From an uncultured Actinomycetes bacterium (GTDB taxonomy: Bacteria; Actinomycetota; Actinomycetes; Mycobacteriales; Mycobacteriaceae), in contig CAISDL010000080.1 of assembly GCA_903884065.1 (NCBI GenBank), positions 1 through 56,148 of the forward strand: DNA of 56,148 nt, read 5' to 3'. Positions within the stretch are counted from its first letter, which is position 1; every line of letters starts with the position of its first letter. Below the pieces are notes generated by a model that searched no databases, was not told where the DNA came from, and saw only the letters and a list, made by a program, of their open reading frames with translations. The position numbers and the translations under genes were made by a program. This document shows, one piece after another, positions 1 to 9,360 of this stretch.

Positions 1-139
1 GAATGGTCATCGTGCGACCACCGCCGTCGACCAGGCTCATCTGGTTGTCCATCACCGCCTGCGCCGTCCCGGGCAGGGCCCCGAACAGTCCCATCAGCGC
101 GGCAACCAACGCGACCAGGACACGATTGATGACCTTCAT
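1..139 (-). CDS. Secreted protein, N-terminal fragment (3' end outside window)
   Basis: The visible 46 residues begin MKVINRVLVALVAALMG, a classical Sec signal peptide: basic start, long hydrophobic core, and a likely cleavage site near GTAQA. The mature part begins VMDNQMSLVDGGG. Such short exported mycobacterial proteins often belong to the MPT63-like DUF1942 family, but too little is present to decide. The rest of the gene lies beyond the window edge. Its upstream region (140-287) contains repeated GTAAC motifs, annotated separately. Confidence 0.6.
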   Translation of the reverse strand, partial: MKVINRVLVALVAALMGLFGALPGTAQAVMDNQMSLVDGGGRTMTI

Positions 140-165
140 GGCGGCTCCTATCAGCGGAGTAGTAC

Positions 166-251
166 GTAACAGATTCCTCATCGGTAACAGAGACCACAGC
201 GTTACCGGATTGGAAGATTCTTTTTCTCCCCGTGCACGAGAACGGTAACAG
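166..251. promoter_or_regulatory. Cluster of GTAACAG repeats upstream of a secreted-protein gene
   Basis: GTAACAG occurs at 166-172, 184-190 and 245-251. An inverted GTTACC lies at 201-206 and pairs with GGTAAC at 183-188. GTAAC-type direct repeats resemble reported binding motifs of the response regulator MtrA, which controls cell-wall and exported proteins in actinobacteria. Regulation of the gene at 1-139 is an inference. Confidence 0.3.
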
Positions 252-287
252 GCGGTCGATGGTCATGCATTCGCCACGACACGAATA

Positions 288-794
288 TCAGGCGGGCAGC
301 GCTGCCACCGGCATCACGACGTTGCCGCGGCAGGCACCCTCGGAGATGTCGGTATGCCAGGAGCCCTTCAGTGAACCGTCCGTTTGGGGCTTGTAGAACG
401 TCCACGACGTTGCGTGCGCCCACTGCTTCCGGGTGCCATCACCGCCGAGGCAGTCCCACAGCCAGTCGTAACTGGTGGTCCACTCCGAACCGTTCCAGGT
501 GAACCGCGCGGGCCACGGCACCGTCTGATTTCCCGGGCGTGGGCCGTCAACCACCGTGGCCGCGCAGGTGGTGACCGTGCACGAGGTGGTAAGCGTGAAG
601 GCGGCGCCGAAGTCGTTCTCCTTCTGGCGGGCGGCCGGGCTGGTACCCGCCTTCTGGGAGGCATAGGTGAGCAGCTGATATCGGCCGTTCCACGGCTTGG
701 GTGCCGCGTGCGCCACGGGCGGGTGCAGCGCCCCGGAAGCCAGCAGCGCCGCTGCTCCCAGCAGCAGCGTGATGCGGCGGCGCGCAGACGTCAT
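288..794 (-). CDS. Exported conserved hypothetical protein (mycobacterial type)
   Basis: This is a 168-residue protein starting MTSARRRITLLLGAAALLASG, with an Arg-rich n-region, hydrophobic core and cleavage near AHA-AP, so it is probably secreted. The mature domain is rich in Trp and Tyr. It has four cysteines that could form two disulphides (in CTVTTC, WDC and EGAC). I recognise this as a recurrent mycobacterial exported family but cannot name a function. The ATG at 794 is preferred because it gives a clean signal peptide; the open frame extends further upstream without coding character. It diverges from fadD36. Confidence 0.7.
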   Translation of the reverse strand: MTSARRRITLLLGAAALLASGALHPPVAHAAPKPWNGRYQLLTYASQKAGTSPAARQKENDFGAAFTLTTSCTVTTCAATVVDGPRPGNQTVPWPARFTWNGSEWTTSYDWLWDCLGGDGTRKQWAHATSWTFYKPQTDGSLKGSWHTDISEGACRGNVVMPVAALPA

Positions 795-856
795 GGCAGT
801 GCCAAGAGTAGTCTGCGCCAAACCACATCCGTCGCATCTGTAACACGGTGTCGGGG

Positions 857-862
857 TAGCCT
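857..862 (+). promoter_or_regulatory. -10 hexamer TAGCCT of fadD36, leaderless type
   Basis: TAGCCT ends 6 nt before the GTG start at 869. This spacing would place the transcript start at or next to the start codon. Confidence 0.4.
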
Positions 863-868
863 CGCGGG

Positions 869-2266
869 GTGCTGCTGACCTCGCTGAACCCCGCTGCCGT
901 GCCGGCCGGGGCCGATATCGGCGACGCGGTGCGCATCGCCGGAGTGACGCTGTCGCGCAGCGACCTCGTGGGTGCGGCGACATCGGTGGCCGAGCGGGTG
1001 GGTGGAGCCTCCCGGATCGCGGTGCTGGCCACGCCCACGCCGGCGACCGTGCTCGCGATCACCGGGTGCCTGATCGCCGGCGTGCCCTTCGTCCCGGTCC
1101 CGGCTGATGTCGGCGTCGCCGAACAGGCCCACATCCTCAACGATTCCGCCGCCCAGGCCTGGCTGGGCGAGGTGCCCGACGACCCGGCCGGATTGCCGCA
1201 TGTCCCGGTGCGACTGCACGCCCGGTCCTGGCACCGCTATGCCGAACCTGCGCCGGGCAGCACCGCGATGGTGATCTACACCTCCGGAACCACCGGCCCG
1301 CCCAAGGGAGCGGTGCTCAGCCGGGCGGCCATCGCCGCCGACATCGATGCGCTGGCGCAGGCGTGGCAGTGGACGCCCGAGGACACCCTGGTGCACGGAC
1401 TGCCGCTGTTCCACGTCCACGGACTGGTGCTCGGACTGCTGGGCTCGCTGCGAGTGGGCAACCGCTTCGTCCATACCGGTAAGCCGACCCCGCAGGCGTA
1501 TGCCGCCGCCGCCGGCAGCCTGTACTTCGGGGTTCCCACGGTGTGGACGCGGGTGGTCGCCGATCCGGCATCGGCGCGCGCGCTGGCCCCGGCGCGGCTC
1601 CTGGTCTCGGGCAGCGCTGCGCTGCCGGTGCCGGTCTTCACCGGATTGGCCGAACTGACCGGCCATGCGCCGGTGGAGCGCTACGGCTGCACCGAGACGC
1701 TGATCACGGTCAGCACCCGCGCCGACGGCGAACGCCGCCCGGGCTCGGTGGGGCTCCCACTGCAGGGCATGCAGACCCGACTGGTCGGCGAGGACGGGTC
1801 ACCGGTGCCCCACAACGACGAGACGATCGGCAGTCTGCAGGCGCTGACGCCGACGGTCTTCGACGGCTATCTGAACCGGCCGGACGCCACCGCGGCCGCG
1901 TTCGAGCCCGACGGCTGGTACCGCACCGGCGACGCCGCCGTCATCGGCCCCGATGGCATGCACCGCATCGCCGGCCGCGAATCGGTGGACATGATCAAGT
2001 CCGGCGGTTACCGGGTGGGGGCCGGAGAGATCGAGACCGCGCTGCTCGGGCACCCGGGTGTCGCCGAGGTCGCCGTGGTGGGTCTGCCGGATGAGGACCT
2101 GGGCCAGCGGATCGTGGCGTTCGTTGTCGGCGACGCCGAACCGGGTCACCTCATCGACTTCGTGGCCCACCAGTTGTCGGTTCACAAACGTCCTCGGGAG
2201 GTGCGAGTGGTGGACTCGTTGCCGCGCAATGCGATGGGCAAGGTGCTCAAGAAGGAGTTGACGTGA
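869..2266 (+). CDS. fadD36: Fatty-acid/acyl-CoA synthetase FadD36
   Basis: This 465-residue ANL-superfamily enzyme activates an acyl substrate through an acyl-adenylate and transfers it to CoA. The adenylate-forming signature YTSGTTGPPKG is at residues 137-147, YGCTE at about 272-276 and GWYRTGD at 349-355. The C-terminal catalytic lysine motif (MGKVLKK) sits at the very end. Length and position match Rv1193 of M. tuberculosis, which is about 473 aa. GTG 869 is chosen because of the leaderless -10 and because no upstream in-frame start looks better. The stop overlaps the next gene (GTGA), so the two are translationally coupled. The substrate cannot be read from sequence. Confidence 0.88.
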   Translation: MLLTSLNPAAVPAGADIGDAVRIAGVTLSRSDLVGAATSVAERVGGASRIAVLATPTPATVLAITGCLIAGVPFVPVPADVGVAEQAHILNDSAAQAWLGEVPDDPAGLPHVPVRLHARSWHRYAEPAPGSTAMVIYTSGTTGPPKGAVLSRAAIAADIDALAQAWQWTPEDTLVHGLPLFHVHGLVLGLLGSLRVGNRFVHTGKPTPQAYAAAAGSLYFGVPTVWTRVVADPASARALAPARLLVSGSAALPVPVFTGLAELTGHAPVERYGCTETLITVSTRADGERRPGSVGLPLQGMQTRLVGEDGSPVPHNDETIGSLQALTPTVFDGYLNRPDATAAAFEPDGWYRTGDAAVIGPDGMHRIAGRESVDMIKSGGYRVGAGEIETALLGHPGVAEVAVVGLPDEDLGQRIVAFVVGDAEPGHLIDFVAHQLSVHKRPREVRVVDSLPRNAMGKVLKKELT

Positions 2267-2625
2267 GCGGAGTTCATGTGAGCGGTCTGCGGTTCACCGA
2301 GATCTGCATCGACGCCCACGACACCCGGGTGTTGGCCGACTGGTGGGCGCGGGCGCTGGGCTGGCCCGTCGAACCGACCGAGGACGAGGGCGATTGGCTG
2401 CTGCGGGCGCCGGCCGGACCGGACTGGCTGTTCCTGCCGGTCCCGGAGACCAAGACCGTCAAGAACCGCATCCATTTCGACTTCACGCCGCACGATCAGC
2501 AGGCTGAAGTGCAACGGTTGCTCGCTCTGGGCGCCCGGCACGTGGACATCGGTCAGGGTGAGCAAAGCTGGGTGGTGCTGGCAGACCCCGAAGGCAACGA
2601 ATTCTGCGTCCTGGCCGCCGAATAG
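2263..2625 (+). CDS. VOC (glyoxalase/bleomycin-resistance) superfamily protein
   Basis: The 120-residue protein has a single beta-alpha-beta-beta-beta pair of the vicinal-oxygen-chelate fold. It opens with LRFTEICIDAHDTRVLADWWARALGW and ends with the typical LADPEGNEFCVL strand. An internal HFDF motif could supply a metal ligand. The start overlaps the fadD36 stop, so co-expression is expected. Family members range from dioxygenases to antibiotic-binding proteins, and the specific reaction is unknown. Confidence 0.8.
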   Translation: MSGVHVSGLRFTEICIDAHDTRVLADWWARALGWPVEPTEDEGDWLLRAPAGPDWLFLPVPETKTVKNRIHFDFTPHDQQAEVQRLLALGARHVDIGQGEQSWVVLADPEGNEFCVLAAE

Positions 2626-2646
2626 GGCGCGAGTCGGCGTGCAGCG

Positions 2647-3591
2647 TTAGTTGGCGTGGAGAGCCTCATTCAGCGTGATGCCCTTGCCGTCGCGGGAGAC
2701 CACTTCGACCGCGCCGGTGACCGAATTCCGCCGGAACAGAAGGTTGTTCGCGCCGGAGAGCTCGCGAGCCTTCACGGTTGCACCGTCGGACATGGTGACC
2801 TTGGTGCCGGCGGTGACGTACAGGCCGGCCTCGATGATGCAGTCGTCGCCCAGCGAGATCCCCAGGCCCGCGTTGGCGCCCAGCAGGCAGCGCTTGCCGA
2901 CCGAGATCACCTCGGTGCCACCGCCGGAGAGCGTACCCATGATCGAGGCGCCGCCGCCGATGTCGGAGCCGTCGCCGACCACCACACCCGCCGAGATGCG
3001 TCCCTCCACCATGGAGGCGCCGAGGGTGCCGGCGTTGAAGTTCACGAACCCCTCGTGCATGACGGTGGTGCCCGGCGCCAGGTGCGCGCCCAGGCGCACC
3101 CGGTCGGCGTCCGCGATGCGCACCCCGGTGGGCACCACGTAATCGACCATCCGCGGGAACTTGTCCACTCCGTAGACCGTCACCGGGCCGCGGCGGCGCA
3201 GGCGCAGTCGCACGTTCTCGAAGCCCTCGATGGGGCAGGGTCCGTAGTTGGTCCACACCACGTTGGTCAGGGCGCCGAACACCCCGTCGAGGTTGAGGCC
3301 GTGCGGTTCGACGAGCCGGTGGGAGATGAGGTGCAGGCGCAGGTAGGCGTCGTAGGTGTCGGCCGGCTTGTCGGCCAGGTCGGCGATGACCGTGCGGATC
3401 GCGACGACCTCAACACCGCGGTCGTGGTCCGGCCCGGCCAGCGCACCGAGTTGCTCGGACACGTCGTCAGCGGTGATCCGGGTGGTGCCCGACGGGCTGT
3501 AGGCGCCCAGTTCCGGATCCGGGAACCAGGCGTCCAGCACCGTGCCGTCCTCGGTGACGGTGGCCAATCCGAAACCCGCAGCAGAAGTCAC
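2647..3591 (-). CDS. dapD: 2,3,4,5-tetrahydropyridine-2,6-dicarboxylate N-succinyltransferase
   Basis: DapD transfers succinyl from succinyl-CoA to tetrahydrodipicolinate in the succinylase branch of diaminopimelate and lysine synthesis. An N-terminal alpha/beta domain is followed by a left-handed beta-helix of hexapeptide repeats ([19 protein letters not shown] onwards) and the strongly conserved [12 protein letters not shown] tail, all close to the M. tuberculosis enzyme. From GTG 3591 the protein is 314 aa. A TTG at 3600 would give 317 aa beginning MCTVTSAAG, which parallels the MSTVTGAAG start I recall for the M. tuberculosis protein, so the longer form is possible. It is divergent from dapE across a short region. 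Confidence 0.93.
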   Translation of the reverse strand: MTSAAGFGLATVTEDGTVLDAWFPDPELGAYSPSGTTRITADDVSEQLGALAGPDHDRGVEVVAIRTVIADLADKPADTYDAYLRLHLISHRLVEPHGLNLDGVFGALTNVVWTNYGPCPIEGFENVRLRLRRRGPVTVYGVDKFPRMVDYVVPTGVRIADADRVRLGAHLAPGTTVMHEGFVNFNAGTLGASMVEGRISAGVVVGDGSDIGGGASIMGTLSGGGTEVISVGKRCLLGANAGLGISLGDDCIIEAGLYVTAGTKVTMSDGATVKARELSGANNLLFRRNSVTGAVEVVSRDGKGITLNEALHAN

Positions 3592-3623
3592 GGTGCACAA
3601 CTTAGTCGATGCGCTCGGACCGC

Positions 3624-3629
3624 TAACCT
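3624..3629 (+). promoter_or_regulatory. -10 hexamer TAACCT of dapE, leaderless type
   Basis: TAACCT lies 8 nt upstream of the GTG start at 3638. It sits inside the dapD-dapE divergent region. Confidence 0.45.
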
Positions 3630-3637
3630 GGTCAGTT

Positions 3638-4699
3638 GTGCTGGACCTTCGCGCGGATCCGAGTGACCTCACCGCCGCCCTCGTCGATATTCCGAGTGTC
3701 TCGCGCGATGAGCGGCGGATCGCCGACGAGGTGGAGGCCGCACTGCGCGAGCAGACCGGATACGAGGTGCTCCGCAACGGCGACGCGGTGCTGGCCCGCA
3801 CCAACCTGGGCCGGGCTTCCCGGGTGATCCTGGCCGGCCACCTCGACACCGTGCCGATCGCCGACAACGTCCCGGCTCGACGCGACGCCGACCACATCTA
3901 CGGCTGCGGCGCCTCGGACATGAAGTCTGGCGACGCGGTCTTCCTGCACCTGGCGGCCACCATCGCCGCGCCCATCCACGACGTCACGCTGGTGTTCTAC
4001 GACTGCGAGGAGATCGAGTCCAGTGCCAACGGGCTCGGACGCATCGAGCGGGAACTGCCCGAGTGGCTGCGCGGCGACGTCGCGGTCCTGGGTGAGCCGT
4101 CCGGCGGCTATATCGAGGCGGGGTGTCAGGGCACGCTCCGCGCGGTGATCTCGGCAACCGGCACCCGCGCACACTCGGCGCGATCGTGGTTGGGCGACAA
4201 CGCTATTCACAAAATCGGCGGCATTCTTGAGCGGCTGTCCGACTACCAGGGCCGGATCGTCGACATCGACGGGTGCACCTATCGCGAAGGCCTCTCCGCG
4301 GTGCGGATCGACGGGGGAGTCGCCGGTAACGTCATCCCCGACGCCGCCTCGGTGACGGTCAACTTCCGCTTCGCCCCCGATCGCTCCCCGGAGGCGGCGC
4401 TGGACCATGTCCGCGAGGTGTTCGACGGTCTGCCGGTGGACCTGCAGCAGACCGACGTGGCCGCTGGCGCGCTGCCGGGACTGCACCACCCCGCCGCCGC
4501 CGAGTTGGTGGCCGCCGCCGACGGCCTGGTGCGCGCCAAGTTCGGCTGGACCGACGTGGCCCGTTTCGCCGCGCTGGGGATTCCGGCGGTGAACTACGGA
4601 CCCGGTGACCCGAACCTCGCCCACCGCCGCGACGAGTGGGTCTCGGTCGCCCAGATCGCGGCCGTGACCGCCACGTTGCGGCGCTATCTGGCCGAGTGA
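3638..4699 (+). CDS. dapE: Succinyl-diaminopimelate desuccinylase
   Basis: This 353-residue M20 metallopeptidase-family enzyme hydrolyses N-succinyl-LL-diaminopimelate to succinate and LL-DAP, a peptidoglycan and lysine precursor. Zinc-site motifs are visible: GHLDTVP (residues 67-73), [10 protein letters not shown] (about 91-100) and the catalytic-base region YDCEEIES. The dimerisation domain contains [10 protein letters not shown]. The protein is nearly co-linear with M. tuberculosis DapE (Rv1202, 354 aa). GTG 3638 gives the homologous N-terminus MLDLRADP and has a leaderless -10. The last 16 bp overlap convergently with the next gene. Confidence 0.93.
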   Translation: MLDLRADPSDLTAALVDIPSVSRDERRIADEVEAALREQTGYEVLRNGDAVLARTNLGRASRVILAGHLDTVPIADNVPARRDADHIYGCGASDMKSGDAVFLHLAATIAAPIHDVTLVFYDCEEIESSANGLGRIERELPEWLRGDVAVLGEPSGGYIEAGCQGTLRAVISATGTRAHSARSWLGDNAIHKIGGILERLSDYQGRIVDIDGCTYREGLSAVRIDGGVAGNVIPDAASVTVNFRFAPDRSPEAALDHVREVFDGLPVDLQQTDVAAGALPGLHHPAAAELVAAADGLVRAKFGWTDVARFAALGIPAVNYGPGDPNLAHRRDEWVSVAQIAAVTATLRRYLAE

Positions 4700-6927
4700 C
4701 CGGCGGCCTCTTCGGCCTGTCGGCGCGCATCGGCGGCTGCCCCGTGGAACCCGGCGGCGGCCAGGTTCTCCGCGGCCGCGTTCAGCCCGTCAGCGTCGGC
4801 GGCGGCCAGCGCCCGCGCGTGCGCCAGAGCCAGATCGGTGAAGAGGCAGGGCACCGAGTCGGCGATCTGAGCCAGCGCATCGGCGGCCCGCCGGTCCCCG
4901 AGTCGGGTGGCCTCGTGCCAGGCCCACACGGCGACCGCAAGCTGGCCGCCGCGCTTGGCGGTCCGGGCGGCGTCGCGGGCCGCGGTGATGGCCGAGTGCC
5001 GGTCGCCGATGGTCGCCAGCCGCCAGGCCCTCGCGACCCCCAATTCGGGGGCGAACATCGCCGACTTGGTGCAGTGCCGCGCCATCGCCCGCGCCAAGGT
5101 TTTCGCCGACTCGGCGATCTCACCCTGATAGGCCTGCGCGGTGGTCAGATACGTCAACGCCAGGGGACCCCATGAGTAGCCGCTGCGAGCCAAGGTCTCC
5201 GCAACCGGCTTGAGCAACTCCTCGGCGGCGGCGGTCTCGCCCCGGGCCAGCAGCACCTGGGCCAGCAGCACCTCGCCGATCGCGCGACCCGGCTGCGCCG
5301 ACTCGGCGAAGTCGGTGAACCTCCGCGCGACCGCGTCGGCCTCGTCGATCTTGCCCGCCATCAGCAACGTGGTGGTCTCGGCCAGGCCGACGGTGAACCG
5401 CAGCAGGCCGGGATATTCCGATCCCAACGTGCGCTGTGCCGCGGGACCGACGGCGTCGAATCGTCCCATCCGCGCTGACGCGAGTGCCGTGGCGCTGCCC
5501 GCCCACGCCACCGCCATGTCGGGGGCGTCGGGTCTGGCCAGCACGGTCGCGGCCACCTCGACGGCCCGGCGGACATTGCCGGCGTTCATCGCGAAGGTCG
5601 ACGACAGGGCGTCGAGTGTGCTGTGTGACGACGCTGCGCTGACCCGCCCGCGGATGTTCTGCAGGAAGATTGTGGCCCGTTCGGGTTCGGAGAGCATCCA
5701 GAACTGGTTCGCCGCCCGCGGTAGCGCCCACGCCATCAACTGTTCCTCGGGCAACCGCCCGACATCCACGGCGGCCAGCACCGAATCGGCCTCCCGACCG
5801 CGGCCCTGCCATGCCAGCGCCGAGCTCAGGGTCAGGCGGGCGCCGAAGTGTTCGCCGCGGTCCAGCGCCCCGCGGGCCAGACGTTCGGCCAGGCTGTGGT
5901 CGCCCAGGCGCAGAGCCTCCTCGGCGGCGGCCACCACCGCGTCACCGTCGACGGGCGCGTCGCCCTGCAGGGCCAGCAGGGTGCGGCCCATCCGGTCGGC
6001 GGGGGAGCGACTGGGGGTGGCGGCCAATCGGGTGGCAACGGCGGTGCGCAGGCGTTGCGTTTCCGCCTTGTCCAGCAGCGCCGCAAGTCGCTCGAGGTAG
6101 AGCGGATGGCCGCTGTAGATCGAATCGGCGCGGATCTGGACGGCGCCGGCTTCGGCGGCCTCGTCGACGGCCTCCGCGCCGGCCAGCGCAACCAGGTCGG
6201 TCCGGGACAACGGCTCGAAGACGCAGAGGTAGCCCAGCACGGCGCGGACCGCGGCGGGCAGCCCGTGCAGGTACCGGTCTATCGCGCCCGCCATCGTCTC
6301 CTCGGCGCCGCCGGTGCTCAGCAGCAGTCGCAGGTGCAACGGGTTGCCGGCGCTGCGCCGGTAGAACGTCGCCGCGTCGGTGCCGCCGGCCGCGGCCACC
6401 ACCGCGGCGGTCTCGTCGGCGTCCATCGGCGTCAGGTCCACCCGCTGCAGGAGTCCGTCGTCCCAGAGGGCGCTGACCACCTGTGGCACCCGCAGCACCG
6501 AACGCACCGTCACGATCACCGGGCTGCCTGCCGGCCGTGCGGCTTCCTCCTTGGCCAGGCGGTACACCAGGCTTGCCGACAGGGGATCGAGCAGCCGGGC
6601 ATTGTCGACGATGATGGGTGCCGAATTCGCCTGGGCCAGAATCGATTCCGCCGCCGCTGACACCATCGCGGCAGGCTTCCCGGCTTCCCGGATGTCCAGC
6701 AGCGGTCCGAAGGCGCCGAACGGGACAGCGGACTGGGCCAGCGTGCCGATGACCCAGACCGGTTCGCCCAGACCCAGCCGCTCCGCCGCCTGGGCGGCCA
6801 GCGTCGACTTGCCGACGCCCTCGTTGCCCAGCAGTGCGACACCGCCCAAGCGGTCTTCGGACAAGATCTCGACCACCTGATCCAGGGCGTGACGGGGTAC
6901 CAGAGGCCAGCTGGATGTGGGTGGCAT
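4684..6927 (-). CDS. LAL-like AAA ATPase with helical repeats, no HTH (Rv1204c/Rv1203c-like)
   Basis: The 747-residue protein has a P-loop (GNEGVGKST, about residues 34-42) and a Walker B-like strand ([11 protein letters not shown]). A winged-helix-like region follows, then a long Ala/Leu/Arg-rich helical-repeat (TPR-like) part to the C-terminus. This layout is that of large LuxR-type ATPases (LAL/MalT class). However, the chain ends at about residue 747 in EEAAGHSAR with no LuxR DNA-binding helix-turn-helix. Position next to dapE and LOG matches Rv1204c-Rv1203c, where the homologue appears split. Function is unknown; it may be a signalling scaffold rather than a transcription factor. Confidence 0.75.
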   Translation of the reverse strand: MPPTSSWPLVPRHALDQVVEILSEDRLGGVALLGNEGVGKSTLAAQAAERLGLGEPVWVIGTLAQSAVPFGAFGPLLDIREAGKPAAMVSAAAESILAQANSAPIIVDNARLLDPLSASLVYRLAKEEAARPAGSPVIVTVRSVLRVPQVVSALWDDGLLQRVDLTPMDADETAAVVAAAGGTDAATFYRRSAGNPLHLRLLLSTGGAEETMAGAIDRYLHGLPAAVRAVLGYLCVFEPLSRTDLVALAGAEAVDEAAEAGAVQIRADSIYSGHPLYLERLAALLDKAETQRLRTAVATRLAATPSRSPADRMGRTLLALQGDAPVDGDAVVAAAEEALRLGDHSLAERLARGALDRGEHFGARLTLSSALAWQGRGREADSVLAAVDVGRLPEEQLMAWALPRAANQFWMLSEPERATIFLQNIRGRVSAASSHSTLDALSSTFAMNAGNVRRAVEVAATVLARPDAPDMAVAWAGSATALASARMGRFDAVGPAAQRTLGSEYPGLLRFTVGLAETTTLLMAGKIDEADAVARRFTDFAESAQPGRAIGEVLLAQVLLARGETAAAEELLKPVAETLARSGYSWGPLALTYLTTAQAYQGEIAESAKTLARAMARHCTKSAMFAPELGVARAWRLATIGDRHSAITAARDAARTAKRGGQLAVAVWAWHEATRLGDRRAADALAQIADSVPCLFTDLALAHARALAAADADGLNAAAENLAAAGFHGAAADARRQAEEAAGHSAR

Positions 6928-6935
6928 AGCCCCCG

Positions 6936-6941
6936 ACTCTA
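6936..6941 (-). promoter_or_regulatory. -10 hexamer TAGAGT of the LAL-like gene
   Basis: On the minus strand TAGAGT is 8 nt before the ATG at 6927, which fits a leaderless transcript divergent from the LOG gene. Confidence 0.35.
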
Positions 6942-6963
6942 TTGGGCTTGCGGAGGCGTGGAT

Positions 6964-6969
6964 TAGGTT
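6964..6969 (+). promoter_or_regulatory. -10 hexamer TAGGTT of the LOG gene
   Basis: TAGGTT is 7 nt before the GTG start at 6977, the leaderless spacing. It would drive the LOG-fadD6-folP2-gpgS run. Confidence 0.4.
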
Positions 6970-6976
6970 TCGGTTT

Positions 6977-7555
6977 GTGCAGCAACCAGATCCCGACGAC
7001 TGGGCGGTCTGCGTGTACTGCGCCGCCAGTCCGCGTCACCCCGAACTCCTGGAACTTGCGACCCGGGTCGGCGAGGCCGTCGCCGATCGCGGCTGGACGC
7101 TGGTCTCCGGCGGCGGCAACGTCTCGGCCATGGGCGCGGTGGCCGCCGGCGCCCGCTCACGTGGCGGTCGCACCGTCGGGGTGATCCCCAAAGCGCTGGT
7201 GCACCGCGAACTCGCCGACACCGATGCCGACGAACTGATCGTCACCGACACCATGCGGCAGCGCAAACAGATCATGGAGGACCGCAGCGACGCCTTCCTC
7301 ACGCTGCCCGGCGGCCTGGGCACACTCGAGGAGATTTTCGAGAGTTGGACGGCCGGGTATCTCGGCATGCATGACAAGCCACTGGTGCTGCTGGACCCAC
7401 ACGGCCATTACGACGGCCTTCGGCGCTGGTTGGATTCGCTGGTGCCGACCGGCTACGTCAGCCAGGCCGCCATGGACCGGCTTGCGGTCGCCGATGACGT
7501 CGAAGCCGCGCTGGACCTCTGCGCCGGGATGGGGAGGAACGACGATGGCCGGTGA
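6977..7555 (+). CDS. LOG-family cytokinin riboside 5'-monophosphate phosphoribohydrolase
   Basis: This 192-residue Rossmann-like protein has the diagnostic LOG motifs MRQRKQIM (about residues 93-100) and PGGLGTLEE (111-119). It also has the SGGGN phosphate-binding turn near residue 45. LOG enzymes release cytokinin bases from their nucleotides. The M. tuberculosis homologue Rv1205 is known as a proteasome substrate whose accumulation raises cytokinins and aldehydes. GTG 6977 is chosen from the leaderless -10 and family length; the open frame reaches further upstream. The stop overlaps the fadD6 start by 11 bp, so the genes form one operon. Confidence 0.88.
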   Translation: MQQPDPDDWAVCVYCAASPRHPELLELATRVGEAVADRGWTLVSGGGNVSAMGAVAAGARSRGGRTVGVIPKALVHRELADTDADELIVTDTMRQRKQIMEDRSDAFLTLPGGLGTLEEIFESWTAGYLGMHDKPLVLLDPHGHYDGLRRWLDSLVPTGYVSQAAMDRLAVADDVEAALDLCAGMGRNDDGR

Positions 7556-9350
7556 CACCGCGCGGCAGACGGTCGGACTCCTCGATCTGGCCACCCGACT
7601 TCCGGCGCTGCTGATGGACGCCCCGGTGATCCTGCGGGGGGCGCTCACCGGTCTCGTGTTGCTGCCGACCTCGAAGACGTCGATCGCCAAGGTCTTTCAG
7701 GACCGCGCAGCCCGCCACCCCGACCGCGTCTTCATCCGATTCGGCGACGACAGGATCACCTACCGGCAGGCCAATGCGACCGCCAACCGGTACGCGGCCG
7801 TGCTGGCCGAACGGGGCGTGCGCCGCGGCCAGGTGGTGGGCATCATGCTGCACAACTCGCCGGATGCGGTGCTGGTGATGCTGGCCGCCGTCAAGTGCGG
7901 TGCGGTCGCCGGGATGCTGAACTACAACCAGCGTTCCGAACTGCTGGCCCACAGCATCGGACTGCTCGACGCCGCCGTGGTGGTGTGCGAGGCAGACCTG
8001 GTCGAGCCGGTCGGGACAGCCGTTTCGGCGGTGACATCGGACGCGGCCGGTGGCGCCGAGGTGATGTCGGTGGAGGACCTCGCCGCCCGCGCCGAGGGCA
8101 AGCCCGCCGCGAATCCGGCGTCGGCCGGGCAGGTGCAGGCTCGCGATCCGGCGTTCTACATCTTCACCTCCGGAACCACCGGGCACCCGAAGGCCAGTGT
8201 GATGACCCACCAGCGCTGGTTGCGGGCGCTGGCCGGCTTCAGTGGGCTGGGATTGCGGCTGCGTGGCAACGACACGCTGTACTGCGCCCTGCCGCTGTAT
8301 CACAACAACGCCCTGACGGTGGCGCTGTCGTCGGTGATCGACGCCGGTGCCACGCTCGCGCTGGGACGGTCGTTCTCGGTGACCCGGTTCTGGGACGAGG
8401 TGATCGCGATGGGGGCGACCTCGTTCATCTATATCGGCGAGTTATGCCGCTATCTGCTCAACCAGCCGTCCAAGCCCACCGACCGCGCCCACAAGGTCCG
8501 GGTGATCGTCGGCAACGGTCTGCGACCGGATATCTGGGAGGAGTTCACCCAGCGGTTCGGCATCAAGCGGGTGGTGGAGTTCTACGCCGCCAGCGAGGGC
8601 AACACCGCATTCATCAACATCTTCAACATCCCGAAGTCGACCGGGATCAACCCGCTGCCACTGGCGTATGTGGAATACGACCCGGAGACCGGGGATCCGG
8701 TGCGCGACGACGCCGGCCGGGTCCGCAGGGTGCCGTCCGGACAGCCCGGCCTCTTGATCAGTCCGGTGACCCGGTTGGCGCCGTTCGACGGCTACACCGA
8801 CAAGGCGGCCAGCGAGAAGAAGTTGGTGCGCGGCGCCTTCAAGGACGGCGACGTGTGGTTCAACACCGGCGATGTGATGAGCCCGCAGGGCATGGGCCAT
8901 GCCGCGTTCGCCGACCGCCTCGGCGACACCTTCCGGTGGAAGGGTGAGAACGTGGCGACCACCGACGTGGAGGCACCCCTCGCGGCCGACCCGAGCGTCG
9001 AGGAGTGCACGGTCTTCGGGGTCGAGGTGCCGGGCACCGGCGGCCGGGCCGGCATGGCCGCGGTCAAACTCCGGGAAGGTGCCCTGTTCGACGGAAAGGC
9101 ACTGGCGCAGCGGCTCTCCGACGCGCTGCCCGGCTATTCGGTGCCGCTGTTCATCCGCCTCGTGGAGTCGCTGGAGACCACGTCGACGTTCAAGAGTCGC
9201 AAGGTGGAACTGCGTCAGGAGGCCTACGGCCCCGAGGTGTCCGACCCGCTCTACGCCCTGGCCGGCCGCGGCGAGGGCTATGTGCCCTTCTACGACGACT
9301 ATCCGGCGGAGGTTGCGGCCGGGAGGTGTCCAAGGGTTGACTGTCCTTAA
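7545..9350 (+). CDS. fadD6: Very-long-chain acyl-CoA synthetase FadD6 (FATP-like)
   Basis: This is a 601-residue ANL enzyme of the fatty-acid-transport-protein type. It has the AMP-binding signature YIFTSGTTGHPKAS (about residue 205), the FYAASEGN loop, FNTGDVM and the FATP-type C-terminal sequence DRLGDTFRWKGENVATTDVE. It matches Rv1206. A strong GGGGAGGAAC ribosome site precedes ATG 7545, which lies inside the LOG 3' end. It probably activates long fatty acids for lipid synthesis or storage. The extreme C-terminus (RCPRVDCP) has two cysteines not obviously part of the fold. Confidence 0.88.
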   Translation: MAGDTARQTVGLLDLATRLPALLMDAPVILRGALTGLVLLPTSKTSIAKVFQDRAARHPDRVFIRFGDDRITYRQANATANRYAAVLAERGVRRGQVVGIMLHNSPDAVLVMLAAVKCGAVAGMLNYNQRSELLAHSIGLLDAAVVVCEADLVEPVGTAVSAVTSDAAGGAEVMSVEDLAARAEGKPAANPASAGQVQARDPAFYIFTSGTTGHPKASVMTHQRWLRALAGFSGLGLRLRGNDTLYCALPLYHNNALTVALSSVIDAGATLALGRSFSVTRFWDEVIAMGATSFIYIGELCRYLLNQPSKPTDRAHKVRVIVGNGLRPDIWEEFTQRFGIKRVVEFYAASEGNTAFINIFNIPKSTGINPLPLAYVEYDPETGDPVRDDAGRVRRVPSGQPGLLISPVTRLAPFDGYTDKAASEKKLVRGAFKDGDVWFNTGDVMSPQGMGHAAFADRLGDTFRWKGENVATTDVEAPLAADPSVEECTVFGVEVPGTGGRAGMAAVKLREGALFDGKALAQRLSDALPGYSVPLFIRLVESLETTSTFKSRKVELRQEAYGPEVSDPLYALAGRGEGYVPFYDDYPAEVAAGRCPRVDCP

Positions 9351-9356
9351 TACTGT
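9348..9356 (+). promoter_or_regulatory. Possible internal -10 (TAATACTGT) before folP2
   Basis: An AT-rich TAATACTGT lies immediately 5' of the folP2 ATG at 9361, straddling the fadD6 stop. The hexamer TAATAC is 7 nt from the start. It could be an internal leaderless promoter inside the operon. Confidence 0.3.
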
Positions 9357-9360
9357 TGGG

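Noticed and set aside
2656..3666. 336-codon plus-strand frame over dapD
   Set aside because: It is a shadow of dapD; no recognisable domain and strong conservation in the opposite frame.
9337..9342. TTGACT as a -35 for folP2
   Set aside because: Only 5 nt separate it from the TAATAC element, too close for a sigma-70-type pair.
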